In this document: piece after piece, positions 24,540 to 32,876 of the stretch
How positions within the stretch are numbered: position 1 is the first letter of the stretch
Layout of the letters: each line of letters begins with the position of its first letter
NCBI GenBank assembly: GCA_046757725.1
Contig: JBHHYU010000012.1
Span: 1 to 57,586, forward strand
Source of the DNA: JBHHYU01 sp046757725
GTDB lineage: Bacteria > Desulfobacterota > Binatia > UBA9968
Reading direction: 5' to 3'
DNA: 57,586 bases
Notes under the pieces: model-generated
Database searches by the model: none
Told to the model about the DNA's origin: nothing
What the model saw: only the letters and a program-made list of their open reading frames with translations
Made by a program: the position numbers and the translations under genes

Positions 24540-25775
24540 GTGAGGTCGAATCACTTCGATCTGATTGTGATCGGTGGCGGCATTATAGGGCTCGCCACCG
24601 CCATGGAGATTACGGAGAAATATCCTAGCATGAAGCTTCTTCTGCTAGAGAAGGAGCGGCAGCTGGCCTTGCATCAGACCGCGCACAATAGCGGGGTCAT
24701 TCACTCCGGGATCTATTATAAACCCGGGTCGATCAAGGCCCAAACCTGTGTCTCTGGGAGAAAGGCACTCCTTGAGTTCTGTAACAGACAAGGAATCCCT
24801 TACGAACTCTGTGGTAAAGTCATCGTAGCAACCGCCGAAGAAGAAATTCCGCGGCTCGAGGAGCTTCATCAGCGAGGCAAGGCCAACGGGGTTCAGGGCC
24901 TGCAGCTGATCGAGCCTAAAACGCTCAAGGAGATTGAGCCCAACGCGAACGGAATCAGGGCCCTCTACGCACCGACTACCGGGATCATTGACTTCACACT
25001 AGTGGCCCGGGCCTATGCCGCAAAAATCCAGAGCGGGGGGGGAGAGATACTCACCTCACATGAGGTCACGGACATCCGGCAAGCAGGCAGTGGACTGGTG
25101 ATACGAACAGCGCCCGGAGAGTTTTACACTCAATATCTGATTAACTGTGGTGGGTTATTCTCGGATCAACTGGCCCGGATGACGACTCGATTTAGAAGCT
25201 CACAGGTTGGGGTGGAAGAGGAACTTAGGATCGTTCCCTTCCGAGGCGAATACTACAGCATCATCCCCGAAAGGCGTTCTTTAGTCCGAGGGCTTATCTA
25301 TCCGGTACCTGACCCTAACTACCCCTTTCTGGGCGTTCACTTCACCCGTACGATCCATGGAGAGGTAGAGGCGGGTCCCAACGCAATACTCGCTCTCGCG
25401 AGGGAAGGGTATCGGAGATCGGATATCAATCTCCACGACCTATGGAAAATGATTTCGTACAAGGGCTTCTGGTCCATGGCCCGGGCCCATTGGAAGACAG
25501 GAATCGGGGAACTCTATCGATCCGCCAGCAAGCCGGCCTTCGTCAGCGCGCTCCAACGCCTCGTGCCGGAAGTAAAACCTGAGGATCTACAACCCGGCGG
25601 CGCGGGAGTCAGAGCTCAGGCGGTATCTGGAGCAGGCGCTCTTATCGACGACTTTGCGCTCTCCCAGGCGGGAAACACCATACACTTGCTCAATGCCCCC
25701 TCACCCGGCGCCACTGCATCCCTTGCCATAGGGAAGAAAATCGTTGAGATGGCGGGAAAGAATTTTTCGTTATAG
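24540..25775 (+). CDS. lhgO: L-2-hydroxyglutarate oxidase (FAD-dependent)
   Basis: A 411-residue DAO-family flavoprotein. The FAD-binding DLIVIGGGIIGLATAMEI is at the N-terminus, followed by ALHQTAHNSGVIHSGIYYKPGS, the conserved LhgO/L2HGDH segment, and PFRGEYYSI plus PFLGVHFTRTIHGEVEAGPNA later. It oxidises L-2-hydroxyglutarate to 2-oxoglutarate, passing electrons to oxygen or quinones; in many bacteria this salvages a side product or feeds lysine breakdown. GTG at 24540 has GGAG eight bases upstream; an in-frame TTG at 24534 touches that site and is less likely. Confidence 0.92.
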   Translation: MRSNHFDLIVIGGGIIGLATAMEITEKYPSMKLLLLEKERQLALHQTAHNSGVIHSGIYYKPGSIKAQTCVSGRKALLEFCNRQGIPYELCGKVIVATAEEEIPRLEELHQRGKANGVQGLQLIEPKTLKEIEPNANGIRALYAPTTGIIDFTLVARAYAAKIQSGGGEILTSHEVTDIRQAGSGLVIRTAPGEFYTQYLINCGGLFSDQLARMTTRFRSSQVGVEEELRIVPFRGEYYSIIPERRSLVRGLIYPVPDPNYPFLGVHFTRTIHGEVEAGPNAILALAREGYRRSDINLHDLWKMISYKGFWSMARAHWKTGIGELYRSASKPAFVSALQRLVPEVKPEDLQPGGAGVRAQAVSGAGALIDDFALSQAGNTIHLLNAPSPGATASLAIGKKIVEMAGKNFSL

Positions 25776-25940
25776 GCTGAAAAAATATCCTCTGTCAGGG
25801 GAACTTTTAATGTGCTGATGTGGGGTCTCTGTTTCTGTCCGCGCGATTCCACACCCTCACCAGAAGAGTCGCAGTGATCTTGATTTCTTTTCTCCGCTTC
25901 ACTATCTTCAGCAAAATATTCTTAAGGAGGCAATCTTTAA

Positions 25941-26468
25941 ATGATTATTGAATATAAAGGGCGCAAACCAAAGATTTCACCCAAGGCATTTATCGCGCCC
26001 ACAGCAGTCCTCATCGGCGATGTCACCCTCGGAGACGAAGTGAGCGTCTGGTTTGGAGCAGTCATTAGGTCCGACCAGAACGAGAATCCCATCCTGGTAG
26101 GACCCCGCACAAGCATTCAGGATAATTGTGTCATTCACTCAGGGGAGAGCCCAACGATTCTGGATGAAGATGTCACGGTGGGACACGGGGCTATCATGGA
26201 AGGCTGTGTCATTCGCCACGGAGCGATCATCGGCATGAACGTCACGGTATTGGAGGATACGGAGATCGGAGCAGAGTCCCTTATCGCTGCGGGAAGTGTT
26301 ATCGTCCCTCACACGAAAATCCCTCCCCATGTCCTGGCTGCCGGGAGTCCGGCCAAGGTAAAAAAGGAGATCAGCGGCGAGACCTTAAACTGGATCAAGA
26401 TGGGCTCCTCCACTTACGTTGACCTTTGCCGGAACTATCTGGGGGGCGCCTATAAAATCATCGGGTGA
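25941..26468 (+). CDS. Gamma-class carbonic anhydrase-like hexapeptide protein (variant zinc site)
   Basis: A 175-residue left-handed beta-helix protein of the YrdA/PaaY/CaiE group, trimeric in known cases. The hexapeptide repeats run through residues 12-135. Two of the usual zinc histidines are present (His66 in IQDNCVIH, His82 in VTVGHGA), but the third, normally a His five residues after the second, is Glu87 (GAIMEG). Carbonic anhydrase activity is therefore uncertain. AAGGAGG lies before the start at 25941. It is followed ten bases later by a cyclotransferase gene. Confidence 0.9.
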   Translation: MIIEYKGRKPKISPKAFIAPTAVLIGDVTLGDEVSVWFGAVIRSDQNENPILVGPRTSIQDNCVIHSGESPTILDEDVTVGHGAIMEGCVIRHGAIIGMNVTVLEDTEIGAESLIAAGSVIVPHTKIPPHVLAAGSPAKVKKEISGETLNWIKMGSSTYVDLCRNYLGGAYKIIG

Positions 26469-26477
26469 TTTGGGTCG

Positions 26478-26801
26478 ATGCATCTCTTTGTATACGGTAC
26501 CCTAATGGACCAATCCCTAGTCACCGAGTTAACCTGTCAAACCTTCACCACCTCTCCAGCTGTTCTCCAAGACTTCAAAAAGCTCGTTTCACACCTCGGT
26601 TACCCCTATGTCCTCCCATACCCGGCCTCCAAGGTTAACGGTCTTCTTATCAAAAACATTGACCCGGAATCCATCAAAAAGCTCGATAGATACGAAGGGG
26701 AGGGGCAATTCTACTCACGAAAAAAGGTCGACGCCGTCTGCACCGGTGAATGGGTAGCCTGTGAAGCTTATGTGGGAAACCGAAAAACCCTGAATCCGTA
26801 G
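26478..26801 (+). CDS. Gamma-glutamylcyclotransferase (AIG2-like) family protein
   Basis: A 107-residue protein with the N-terminal substrate loop VYGTLM (residues 5-10) and the catalytic glutamate in LDRYEG (Glu73). Members release 5-oxoproline from gamma-glutamyl compounds or act on gamma-glutamylamines. It is short for the family, and the C-terminal strand after VGNRKT is truncated compared with longer members. It starts ten bases after the carbonic anhydrase-like gene, with no good ribosome site, and could be translationally coupled to it. Confidence 0.82.
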   Translation: MHLFVYGTLMDQSLVTELTCQTFTTSPAVLQDFKKLVSHLGYPYVLPYPASKVNGLLIKNIDPESIKKLDRYEGEGQFYSRKKVDAVCTGEWVACEAYVGNRKTLNP

Positions 26802-26900
26802 ATTCAAATGTTTTGGAAAATCTCCTAAAATTTTTATTTTAACCCAAAAAGCTAACTGCTGAAAAAGCGTCGGAATACAGCGAAGTAAAGCCCTGGTCGC

Positions 26901-27647
26901 ATGAGAAAGCTTTTGGTTTGTCAGCATGTAGCTCATGAACTCTTGGGAACACTGAATCCGCTTTGTAAGAGCTTCGGATTTCGAATTCGATATGTGAATT
27001 TTGGTCGTCATCCGGATGCTCAACCAAGCTTGGGAGGTCACCATGGTTTGATTCTTCTGGGGGGACCGATGAACGCTAACCAGATTGACCAATATCCTCA
27101 TCTGACCACTGAACTTGGCTTGATTGAACAGGCACTTGATAAGAAAATTCCTGTGTTGGGCATCTGTCTGGGTGCCCAGCTCATTGCCAGAGTTCTCGGT
27201 GCTAAAGTGACACCGAACCATGAAGAAGAAATCGGCTGGTACAATATTTTACCTACCGAAGAAGGCAGGAGAGACCCACTCTTAGCACACTTTCGGAATG
27301 TCGAAAGGATATTTCAATGCCATGGGGATACCTTTGAAATCCCGAACGGGACCGTTCATTTGGCTGTCTCGCCAACTTGCTCAAATCAAGCCTTCCGACT
27401 GAGGACCAACGTTTATGGCTTTCAATTTCACCTAGAAGTCGATGAGCCTATGATCAATCGTTGGTTTAAAAACCCCGTTCACAGGAAACAAATCGAAATG
27501 TCAAGAGGAAAGTTCGACCCTCAGACCATCATGCGACAAACACCGCTCTATATCGAACGGCTTAGATGGTTAAGCAATCGGACCTTTGGCGAGTTTATCA
27601 AACTTTTCGGTATCGAAAAGAAACGCAAAAGACTAACCTCCCGATGA
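26901..27647 (+). CDS. Class I glutamine amidotransferase (GMP synthase glutaminase-like)
   Basis: A 248-residue free-standing GATase1 domain. The nucleophile elbow is LGICLGAQLI with Cys89, and the His/Glu pair sits in YGFQFHLEVDE near residue 177. Such proteins resemble YeaJ/GuaA-type amidotransferases but lack a synthetase domain; some hydrolyse gamma-glutamyl compounds. The neighbouring gamma-glutamylcyclotransferase makes a role in gamma-glutamyl metabolism possible, but this is only context. The upstream 100 bases are AT-rich and hold no clear ribosome site. Confidence 0.86.
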   Translation: MRKLLVCQHVAHELLGTLNPLCKSFGFRIRYVNFGRHPDAQPSLGGHHGLILLGGPMNANQIDQYPHLTTELGLIEQALDKKIPVLGICLGAQLIARVLGAKVTPNHEEEIGWYNILPTEEGRRDPLLAHFRNVERIFQCHGDTFEIPNGTVHLAVSPTCSNQAFRLRTNVYGFQFHLEVDEPMINRWFKNPVHRKQIEMSRGKFDPQTIMRQTPLYIERLRWLSNRTFGEFIKLFGIEKKRKRLTSR

Positions 27648-27850
27648 GCCGGATAGGAACAAAACTAATTCGACAGCGCTGATAATTACTCGCTGATTAT
27701 CTTGGTGTGGGATGGTCCTACGGGCTCACCCCGCCTCTGTCCCTATTCCTGCGCAAGAGAGTTCCGATAACACCCCATGTCGCCGATTCTGGCACAAGTG
27801 CGGCTGTTATGGATATTGTTATTTTTTTACGGTAAGCTGGCGTCACTTGT

Positions 27851-27866
27851 AACAGTGAAAACTGTT
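27851..27866. repeat. Short inverted repeat in the maturase leader
   Basis: AACAGT-GAAA-ACTGTT at 27851-27866 is a perfect 6-bp inverted repeat with a GAAA loop, 31 bases before the start codon. It could form an RNA hairpin or bind a regulator. Confidence 0.4.
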
Positions 27867-27897
27867 TGAAGGGAATCCTAGAAATGAGGGTTTAGTC

Positions 27898-29181
27898 ATG
27901 GCCACGGCCTCACGCGAGTTTCAAATCTTCACAAAGCCGATTGGCGCTATTTGCAATCTCGATTGCCACTACTGTTACTACCTCAAAAAGGAGCAGTTGT
28001 ATCCAAAGGGCGAGTCATTCCGCATGACGGACTGCATGCTGGAGGAATATATCGTCCAGCACATCGAAGCCTCTCCTAGCCCGGTGATCAACTTTTCGTG
28101 GCATGGGGGAGAACCAACCATCCTAGGCTTAGACTACTTTCGCAAGATCGTTTCCTTTCAGCGCAAGCACCGGCCCTCTGACCGGCGAATCACCAATGGC
28201 ATTCAGACCAACGGCACGCTCCTTGACGAAGCCTGGTGTCGCTTCTTTGCGGAGGAAGGTTTTTTCGTGGGGCTCAGCCTAGACGGTCCCCGGGAGTTGC
28301 ACGATGCACACCGCGTCAACAAAGGACAAAGGCCCACTCACAAACAAGTGATGCATGGATTCAAACTCCTAAAAGAGTCCGGGGTTCAGATCGACACCCT
28401 CTGTGTGGTTCATGCGCAGAACGTCTACTACCCCACTTCCGTTTACCGCTTCTTCAAAGAGATTGGGGTTCAACACTTACAGTTTCTGCCCTTCGTCGAG
28501 CGAAACAGAAACGGTGACGGGGAAGTAACCCAACACACGGTTCCGGCTGAGGCCTTTGGCTCTTTTCTGTGCACCGTTTTCGACGAGTGGGTGCGCCATG
28601 ATGTGGGGCACATCACGGTGCAGATATTCGATGAGGCGGCTAGGCCTGCATTGGCCGTTGAGCATTCGCTCTGCATCTTCCGCGAGACATGCGGCGACAT
28701 CCCGGTTGTTGAACATAATGGAGACTTCTATTCCTGTGATCATTTCGTCGACCCGGAACACCATCTGGGGAATATCCACAAGATGCCACTGGCTGAAATG
28801 CTAGAGAGTCCTGCCCAGAGAGCATTCGGTCAAACCAAATGGGATGCGCTCCCTCGCTATTGTCGAGAATGCGAAGTGCGTTCTATGTGTAACGGTGGCT
28901 GCCCGAAGAACCGTTTCATCCGGACGCCGGGAGGGGAAGAAGGGCTGAACTACCTATGTGCAGGCTACAAACGTTTCTTTACCCACAGTCGGCCAATCCT
29001 GCAAAAGCTGGCGTCCTTATGGCGGGCCGGGGAGCCCATGGACAAGTTAATGCAAATGGTCCAAGCCGGTGATTTCAAGAGCCGTCCCTCAACGGGCCGC
29101 AATGACCTTTGTCCCTGCGGAAGTGGCCGGAAGTATAAAAAATGCTGCCTCGGTAAGCTATCTCAGTCGTCAATGGGTTGA
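27898..29181 (+). CDS. Anaerobic sulfatase-maturase homologue (radical SAM/SPASM) with C-terminal SEC-C motif
   Basis: A 427-residue radical SAM enzyme. The 4Fe-4S/SAM cysteines are 19, 23 and 26 (CNLDCHYC). A SPASM region follows, with cysteines in CGDIPVVEHNGDFYSCDHF and CRECEVRSMCNGGCPKNRF, typical of anaerobic sulfatase-maturating enzymes that convert a Cys or Ser of a sulfatase to formylglycine. The C-terminal RNDLCPCGSGRKYKKCC is a SEC-C zinc motif, an occasional tail in this family. No sulfatase gene is in the window. GAGGG lies eight bases before ATG 27898. The leader carries a short inverted repeat. Confidence 0.92.
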   Translation: MATASREFQIFTKPIGAICNLDCHYCYYLKKEQLYPKGESFRMTDCMLEEYIVQHIEASPSPVINFSWHGGEPTILGLDYFRKIVSFQRKHRPSDRRITNGIQTNGTLLDEAWCRFFAEEGFFVGLSLDGPRELHDAHRVNKGQRPTHKQVMHGFKLLKESGVQIDTLCVVHAQNVYYPTSVYRFFKEIGVQHLQFLPFVERNRNGDGEVTQHTVPAEAFGSFLCTVFDEWVRHDVGHITVQIFDEAARPALAVEHSLCIFRETCGDIPVVEHNGDFYSCDHFVDPEHHLGNIHKMPLAEMLESPAQRAFGQTKWDALPRYCRECEVRSMCNGGCPKNRFIRTPGGEEGLNYLCAGYKRFFTHSRPILQKLASLWRAGEPMDKLMQMVQAGDFKSRPSTGRNDLCPCGSGRKYKKCCLGKLSQSSMG

Positions 29182-29263
29182 GTGCCGGCCCATCACCCTG
29201 CATCGCGCCGGAAAGACCCTCCCCGGCACGCCACAGGTAGTGGGACCTTTTACAGTGGCTTCG

Positions 29264-30085
29264 CTACTTCTGGCATGAGGGACAGTAAAAGGCGCTACGG
29301 TTTCCCGCATGCGCTTTTTTTATTCGGCTAACACACAGGGCGCACGGCTTCCCCTCACGATCGTAGACTCGGAGATGATCCTGGAACACCCCTTTGCGAT
29401 CTTCCCCGTCACGATAGTCGGACAGGGAGGTCCCCCGCCATCGGATGGCCTCCAGTAAGACTTGAGGGATTACCTCAGCGATCCGCTTTAACCTCTTCCG
29501 CCCCAACCTGTATGCCCGTGTGGTGGGTCGAACCCGGGCCTGAAAGAGGATTTCGTTGGCATAGATATTTCCCAAACCGGCCAGCACTCTTTGATCTATT
29601 AGCAAATCCCTAATCCTGCGCCGACATTTGCGGGCAGCGGTATAAAGGAAGCTCCCGTGAAGTCGAGAATCGAACGGATCTAGTCCTAGGTTCTTCATCT
29701 GAGGCAGCAATGCCATCTCGGCATGAGGCGCTACAAACGACAACCCGAAACGGCGAGGATCATGGTAACGTAACTCATGACCCCCCTCGAGCCTAACAAT
29801 GATATGATCATGCCTCTCCCTGGGCCGGTTCATGTCAACATAAATCAGTTTTCCCGACATCCCTAAGTGAGTGACCCAGACCCGATCTCCCTCTAGCGAT
29901 ACCAAAATATACTTTCCCCTCCGCTCCACACCTAAAATAAGCTTTCCCTGGAGACCAGAACAGAAGTCTCCACTTACGAGAATTCGTAGGCGGGGCTCCA
30001 AAACTTCAGCGGTGGCAATTCTCGAGCCAGGGAGAAGTGCACGGAGCCCGCGGCAAATCGTTTCCACTTCAGGTAGCTCCGGCAT
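29264..30085 (-). CDS. mutM: Formamidopyrimidine-DNA glycosylase
   Basis: Base-excision repair enzyme (Fpg) removing 8-oxoguanine and formamidopyrimidines, with AP-lyase activity. The N-terminus MPELPEVE places the catalytic Pro2 and Glu3 correctly; the RRGKYI segment carries the conserved lysine, and a helix-two-turns-helix region includes LAGLGNIYANEILF. The C-terminal zinc finger has CALC and CPSC pairs. The length (273 residues) is normal. It lies head to tail after rsmA, 101 bases away. Confidence 0.96.
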   Translation of the reverse strand: MPELPEVETICRGLRALLPGSRIATAEVLEPRLRILVSGDFCSGLQGKLILGVERRGKYILVSLEGDRVWVTHLGMSGKLIYVDMNRPRERHDHIIVRLEGGHELRYHDPRRFGLSFVAPHAEMALLPQMKNLGLDPFDSRLHGSFLYTAARKCRRRIRDLLIDQRVLAGLGNIYANEILFQARVRPTTRAYRLGRKRLKRIAEVIPQVLLEAIRWRGTSLSDYRDGEDRKGVFQDHLRVYDREGKPCALCVSRIKKAHAGNRSAFYCPSCQK

Positions 30086-30186
30086 ATGATTTTCACTCTT
30101 TGATTCTTAGCATGCCCCGAGCTTGCGGCGGGCACATTCTTCGTTGTCCGTACGGTTGCAGATCCCGCGATGAAATAACTTGGTCT

Positions 30187-31044
30187 TCAGCTATCCATTA
30201 TCAACACTGTCTGGAGGGCACGCCCTAAACGGATAAACTCACTGACACTTAGCGTTTCCCCTCGGCGTCGAGGATCGATGCTCGCCTGTCTTAAGCAGGT
30301 CTCAACCTCGTCTCTCCGCAGTTTCAACCCTGCTCCCAAGGCATTGCTTAGTGTCTTGCGCCTTTGCCCAAAGGAGGCACGTACCACACCACGGAGCACA
30401 GGCAGATCCTTTCCAGAAACCAAGGGTTCGGCATGAAGGCCAAACTTGAGAACCGTGGACTTGACTCTGGGTCGAGGAAAAAAAGCCTCAGGAGAGACCT
30501 GGACTCGATCTAATATTTGCCCATGAATCTGGGACCAAATCGACAGCGTCCCGTAAGCCTTGCTTCCGGGAGAACCTGCAATGCGTTCTGCAACCTCTCG
30601 CTGAACCATCAGGACCAGAAGGGAGAAGTGCTTTCGCAACTCGAAGAGGCGAAAGAGCACCGGTGTGGAAATATTATAGGGGAGGTTGGCTACCAACTTG
30701 ACTTTGCGGTGCGGAAGAATGTCGTGCAAAGGAATCTTAAGAACATCACCTGGGACGAGATGAAAGGCGGGGTGAGAGCTTAGCGGGCTTTTCTGTAACC
30801 AATCTACCAGGGAGGGGTCCACCTCAATGGCCCAAACCTTTCGTGCCGCCTCAACAAGCCGGCGCGTCAAAAAACCCAGGCCAGGACCGATTTCGATGAC
30901 TTCATCTTGTCGGGAGAGATCAACAAGACGGAGGATTGTCTCAAGGACATTCCGATGGATGAGAAAATGCTGACCAAGCTTTTTCTTCGGTTTGAAGTTT
31001 GATTCCTGTAGCGCGGCATGGGCCTCTTGATAAAGCGTAACCAT
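30187..31044 (-). CDS. rsmA: 16S rRNA dimethyladenosine transferase
   Basis: KsgA-family enzyme dimethylating two adjacent adenosines near the 3' end of 16S rRNA, a late check in small-subunit assembly. KKKLGQHFL, the SAM motif VIEIGPGLGFLT (residues 49-60) and the catalytic NLPYNIS are diagnostic. The length (285 residues) is normal. The upstream 150 bases contain a T-rich/A-rich segment that may include its promoter, but I cannot fix the elements. Confidence 0.95.
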   Translation of the reverse strand: MVTLYQEAHAALQESNFKPKKKLGQHFLIHRNVLETILRLVDLSRQDEVIEIGPGLGFLTRRLVEAARKVWAIEVDPSLVDWLQKSPLSSHPAFHLVPGDVLKIPLHDILPHRKVKLVANLPYNISTPVLFRLFELRKHFSLLVLMVQREVAERIAGSPGSKAYGTLSIWSQIHGQILDRVQVSPEAFFPRPRVKSTVLKFGLHAEPLVSGKDLPVLRGVVRASFGQRRKTLSNALGAGLKLRRDEVETCLRQASIDPRRRGETLSVSEFIRLGRALQTVLIMDS

Positions 31045-31196
31045 AAACCCATCATCTCTCTATTTACCTTAGGCCCTGTAGTCGGTAGTCAGGATTCAGA
31101 ATACCCTACCCTAGTGTCTGCCTTATGGTTTTTTTTAAATTCTTTATTCCGGACTTTCTTCCGCTCTCTTTAACCCTTAAGTTTTCTATCCTTCTT

Positions 31197-32195
31197 TTAA
31201 AGGGTCAGGTCGGCATCGACGTTAAGGCGAAAATCATCCCTGTTTCCTCGATTTAGCCAATAAGTTCCGCCAAGAGCAACCATAGCACCGTTGTCGGAAC
31301 AAAGCGCTGGAGTAGGGAAGAAAACTTCTATCCCTTTTTCTTGAGCTTTCTCCAGCATCCGCTCACGCAGACAGCTATTGGCAGCAACCCCCCCTCCCAA
31401 CACAATGCGCCCTACTTTTAGCTCTCTCGCTGCCCGTAGAGTTGGAGCTACGAGCATATCCACCACGGCCTCTTGAAAGCTCCCGGCAATGTCGGATCTC
31501 TCGCGCTCCCAACCTTCTTTTCCCCGTGCCTTGAGATACTGCCAGACTGCAGTCTTTATGCCGCTAAAGCTAAAATCGTAGGATCCTTTTTTTAACCGCG
31601 CGCGAGGAAAAGCGATGGCCTTTGGGTTGCCGCGCTTAGCTAACTGATCGATAACTCTTCCCCCTGGATAACCTAATCCCATCATCTTCGCCACCTTATC
31701 AAATGCTTCTCCGGCGGCATCATCCCGCGTACCCCCCAAATGGAGATACTCGCCAAAATCTCGGACCAGACAAAGAAGCGTATGGCCGCCGGAGGCAAGC
31801 AAGGCAAGATAAGGAAATCGAACATCCTGCTCCAGAAAAATTGCCAAGAGGTGCGCCTCTAGATGGTTCACACCAATATAGGGGATCCGCCAGCGGAAAG
31901 AGATTCCCTTAACAACCGAAAGTCCGACCAGGAGAGAGCCCACAAGTCCCGGTCCCCGGGTGACGGCGATCCCGTCTAGATCTGTCAACGCAACTCCCGC
32001 TTTTCGCAGAGCCCCGTCAAGAATTGGAAGAATATGACGTATGTGCTGGCGTGAGGCCAATTCTGGAACCACCCCACCAAACGGGCCATGAACTGTATCC
32101 TGAGACGCAACGAGGTTTGCAAGTACGGTTCGACCGTCGAGAAGCACCGCAGCCGCAGTATCATCACACGAGGTTTCCACACCCAAAACCAACAT
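31197..32195 (-). CDS. tsaD: tRNA N6-adenosine threonylcarbamoyltransferase
   Basis: Transfers threonylcarbamoyl to A37 of ANN-decoding tRNAs together with TsaB and TsaE, which are not in the window. The metal-binding histidines are His111 and His115 (NHLEAHLLA), and a third ligand region lies near LCSDNGAMVA. The ASKHA fold is clear from the N-terminal LGVETSCDDTAAAVL and the LLASGGHT segment. The length (332 residues) is normal. It follows the TPR gene by about 40 bases on the same strand. Confidence 0.96.
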   Translation of the reverse strand: MLVLGVETSCDDTAAAVLLDGRTVLANLVASQDTVHGPFGGVVPELASRQHIRHILPILDGALRKAGVALTDLDGIAVTRGPGLVGSLLVGLSVVKGISFRWRIPYIGVNHLEAHLLAIFLEQDVRFPYLALLASGGHTLLCLVRDFGEYLHLGGTRDDAAGEAFDKVAKMMGLGYPGGRVIDQLAKRGNPKAIAFPRARLKKGSYDFSFSGIKTAVWQYLKARGKEGWERERSDIAGSFQEAVVDMLVAPTLRAARELKVGRIVLGGGVAANSCLRERMLEKAQEKGIEVFFPTPALCSDNGAMVALGGTYWLNRGNRDDFRLNVDADLTL

Positions 32196-32236
32196 TAGAC
32201 AATCCTAGTGGCGGTTATTAGTCCTTAACGGACAGA

Positions 32237-32860
32237 CTACCGGCTCCCTCCTCGTACGCGACTCAGCCCTCTGGAAGCTACACGGTTTCTTGGATTCAAT
32301 CTGAGGGCGTGAGAGTAGTTGAGTTCAGCTTGGCGGGGAAGCCCCAAGGCACGGAAATTCTCTCCTTTCAAGGCGTAGACTTCCGCTAACCAGTAGGGCT
32401 TGCTAGCAAGGAGCGATTCAGCAACATCGAGAAAATTGAGGGACTGCCGATATCGACCCATACGATAGTGAGTCTCGGCCAAATAGTAATAGCCATACGG
32501 ATTCGTCGAATCGATACTGATTGTCTTTTCCAATCGAACCAACGCCCTTTCGTACTGGCCAGATTTCATCAGCCTCTTTCCTTCCTCGGCCAAGCGCAGT
32601 GAGGCAGCCCGTTGAGGTGATGTTTGCGGGGAGATTTTCGCGACGAGCGAGCTGTCATGGGGCTGCGGGATCGGTTTCAGCAGAGGTTCCTGAGACCTGG
32701 AGGTTGACCTTATCCGAGAAGAAGGCAAAGACAAACGAGAGGTCCGAGTCGGAGTGCAGGCTTCAAACAAGATGGGAACCGAGAGCACAGCAAGTGCGCT
32801 TACCCCGATCCAACCGAAAAGTTCACGGCTGTGCGGTTTAACTACTTGTTCCTCGTGCAT
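32237..32860 (-). CDS. TPR-repeat protein with N-terminal membrane segment
   Basis: A 207-residue protein. A short cytoplasmic N-terminus is followed by one hydrophobic helix (about residues 15-32, ending in FEAC, which only loosely resembles a lipobox). A serine/arginine-rich linker and tetratricopeptide repeats then run from about residue 85 to 200 (for example GQYERALVRLEKTISIDSTN and MGRYRQSLNFLDVAESL). It is probably periplasmic and a protein-interaction scaffold. It lies 16 bases downstream of the penicillin-binding protein gene, so a role in cell-wall assembly is possible by context. Confidence 0.8.
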   Translation of the reverse strand: MHEEQVVKPHSRELFGWIGVSALAVLSVPILFEACTPTRTSRLSLPSSRIRSTSRSQEPLLKPIPQPHDSSLVAKISPQTSPQRAASLRLAEEGKRLMKSGQYERALVRLEKTISIDSTNPYGYYYLAETHYRMGRYRQSLNFLDVAESLLASKPYWLAEVYALKGENFRALGLPRQAELNYSHALRLNPRNRVASRGLSRVRGGSR

Positions 32861-32876
32861 GGGTTTGTTTTCCCGT

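Noticed and set aside
26715..27221. 168-residue minus-strand open frame
   Set aside because: It overlaps the clear glutamine amidotransferase gene in antisense and shows no recognisable domain.
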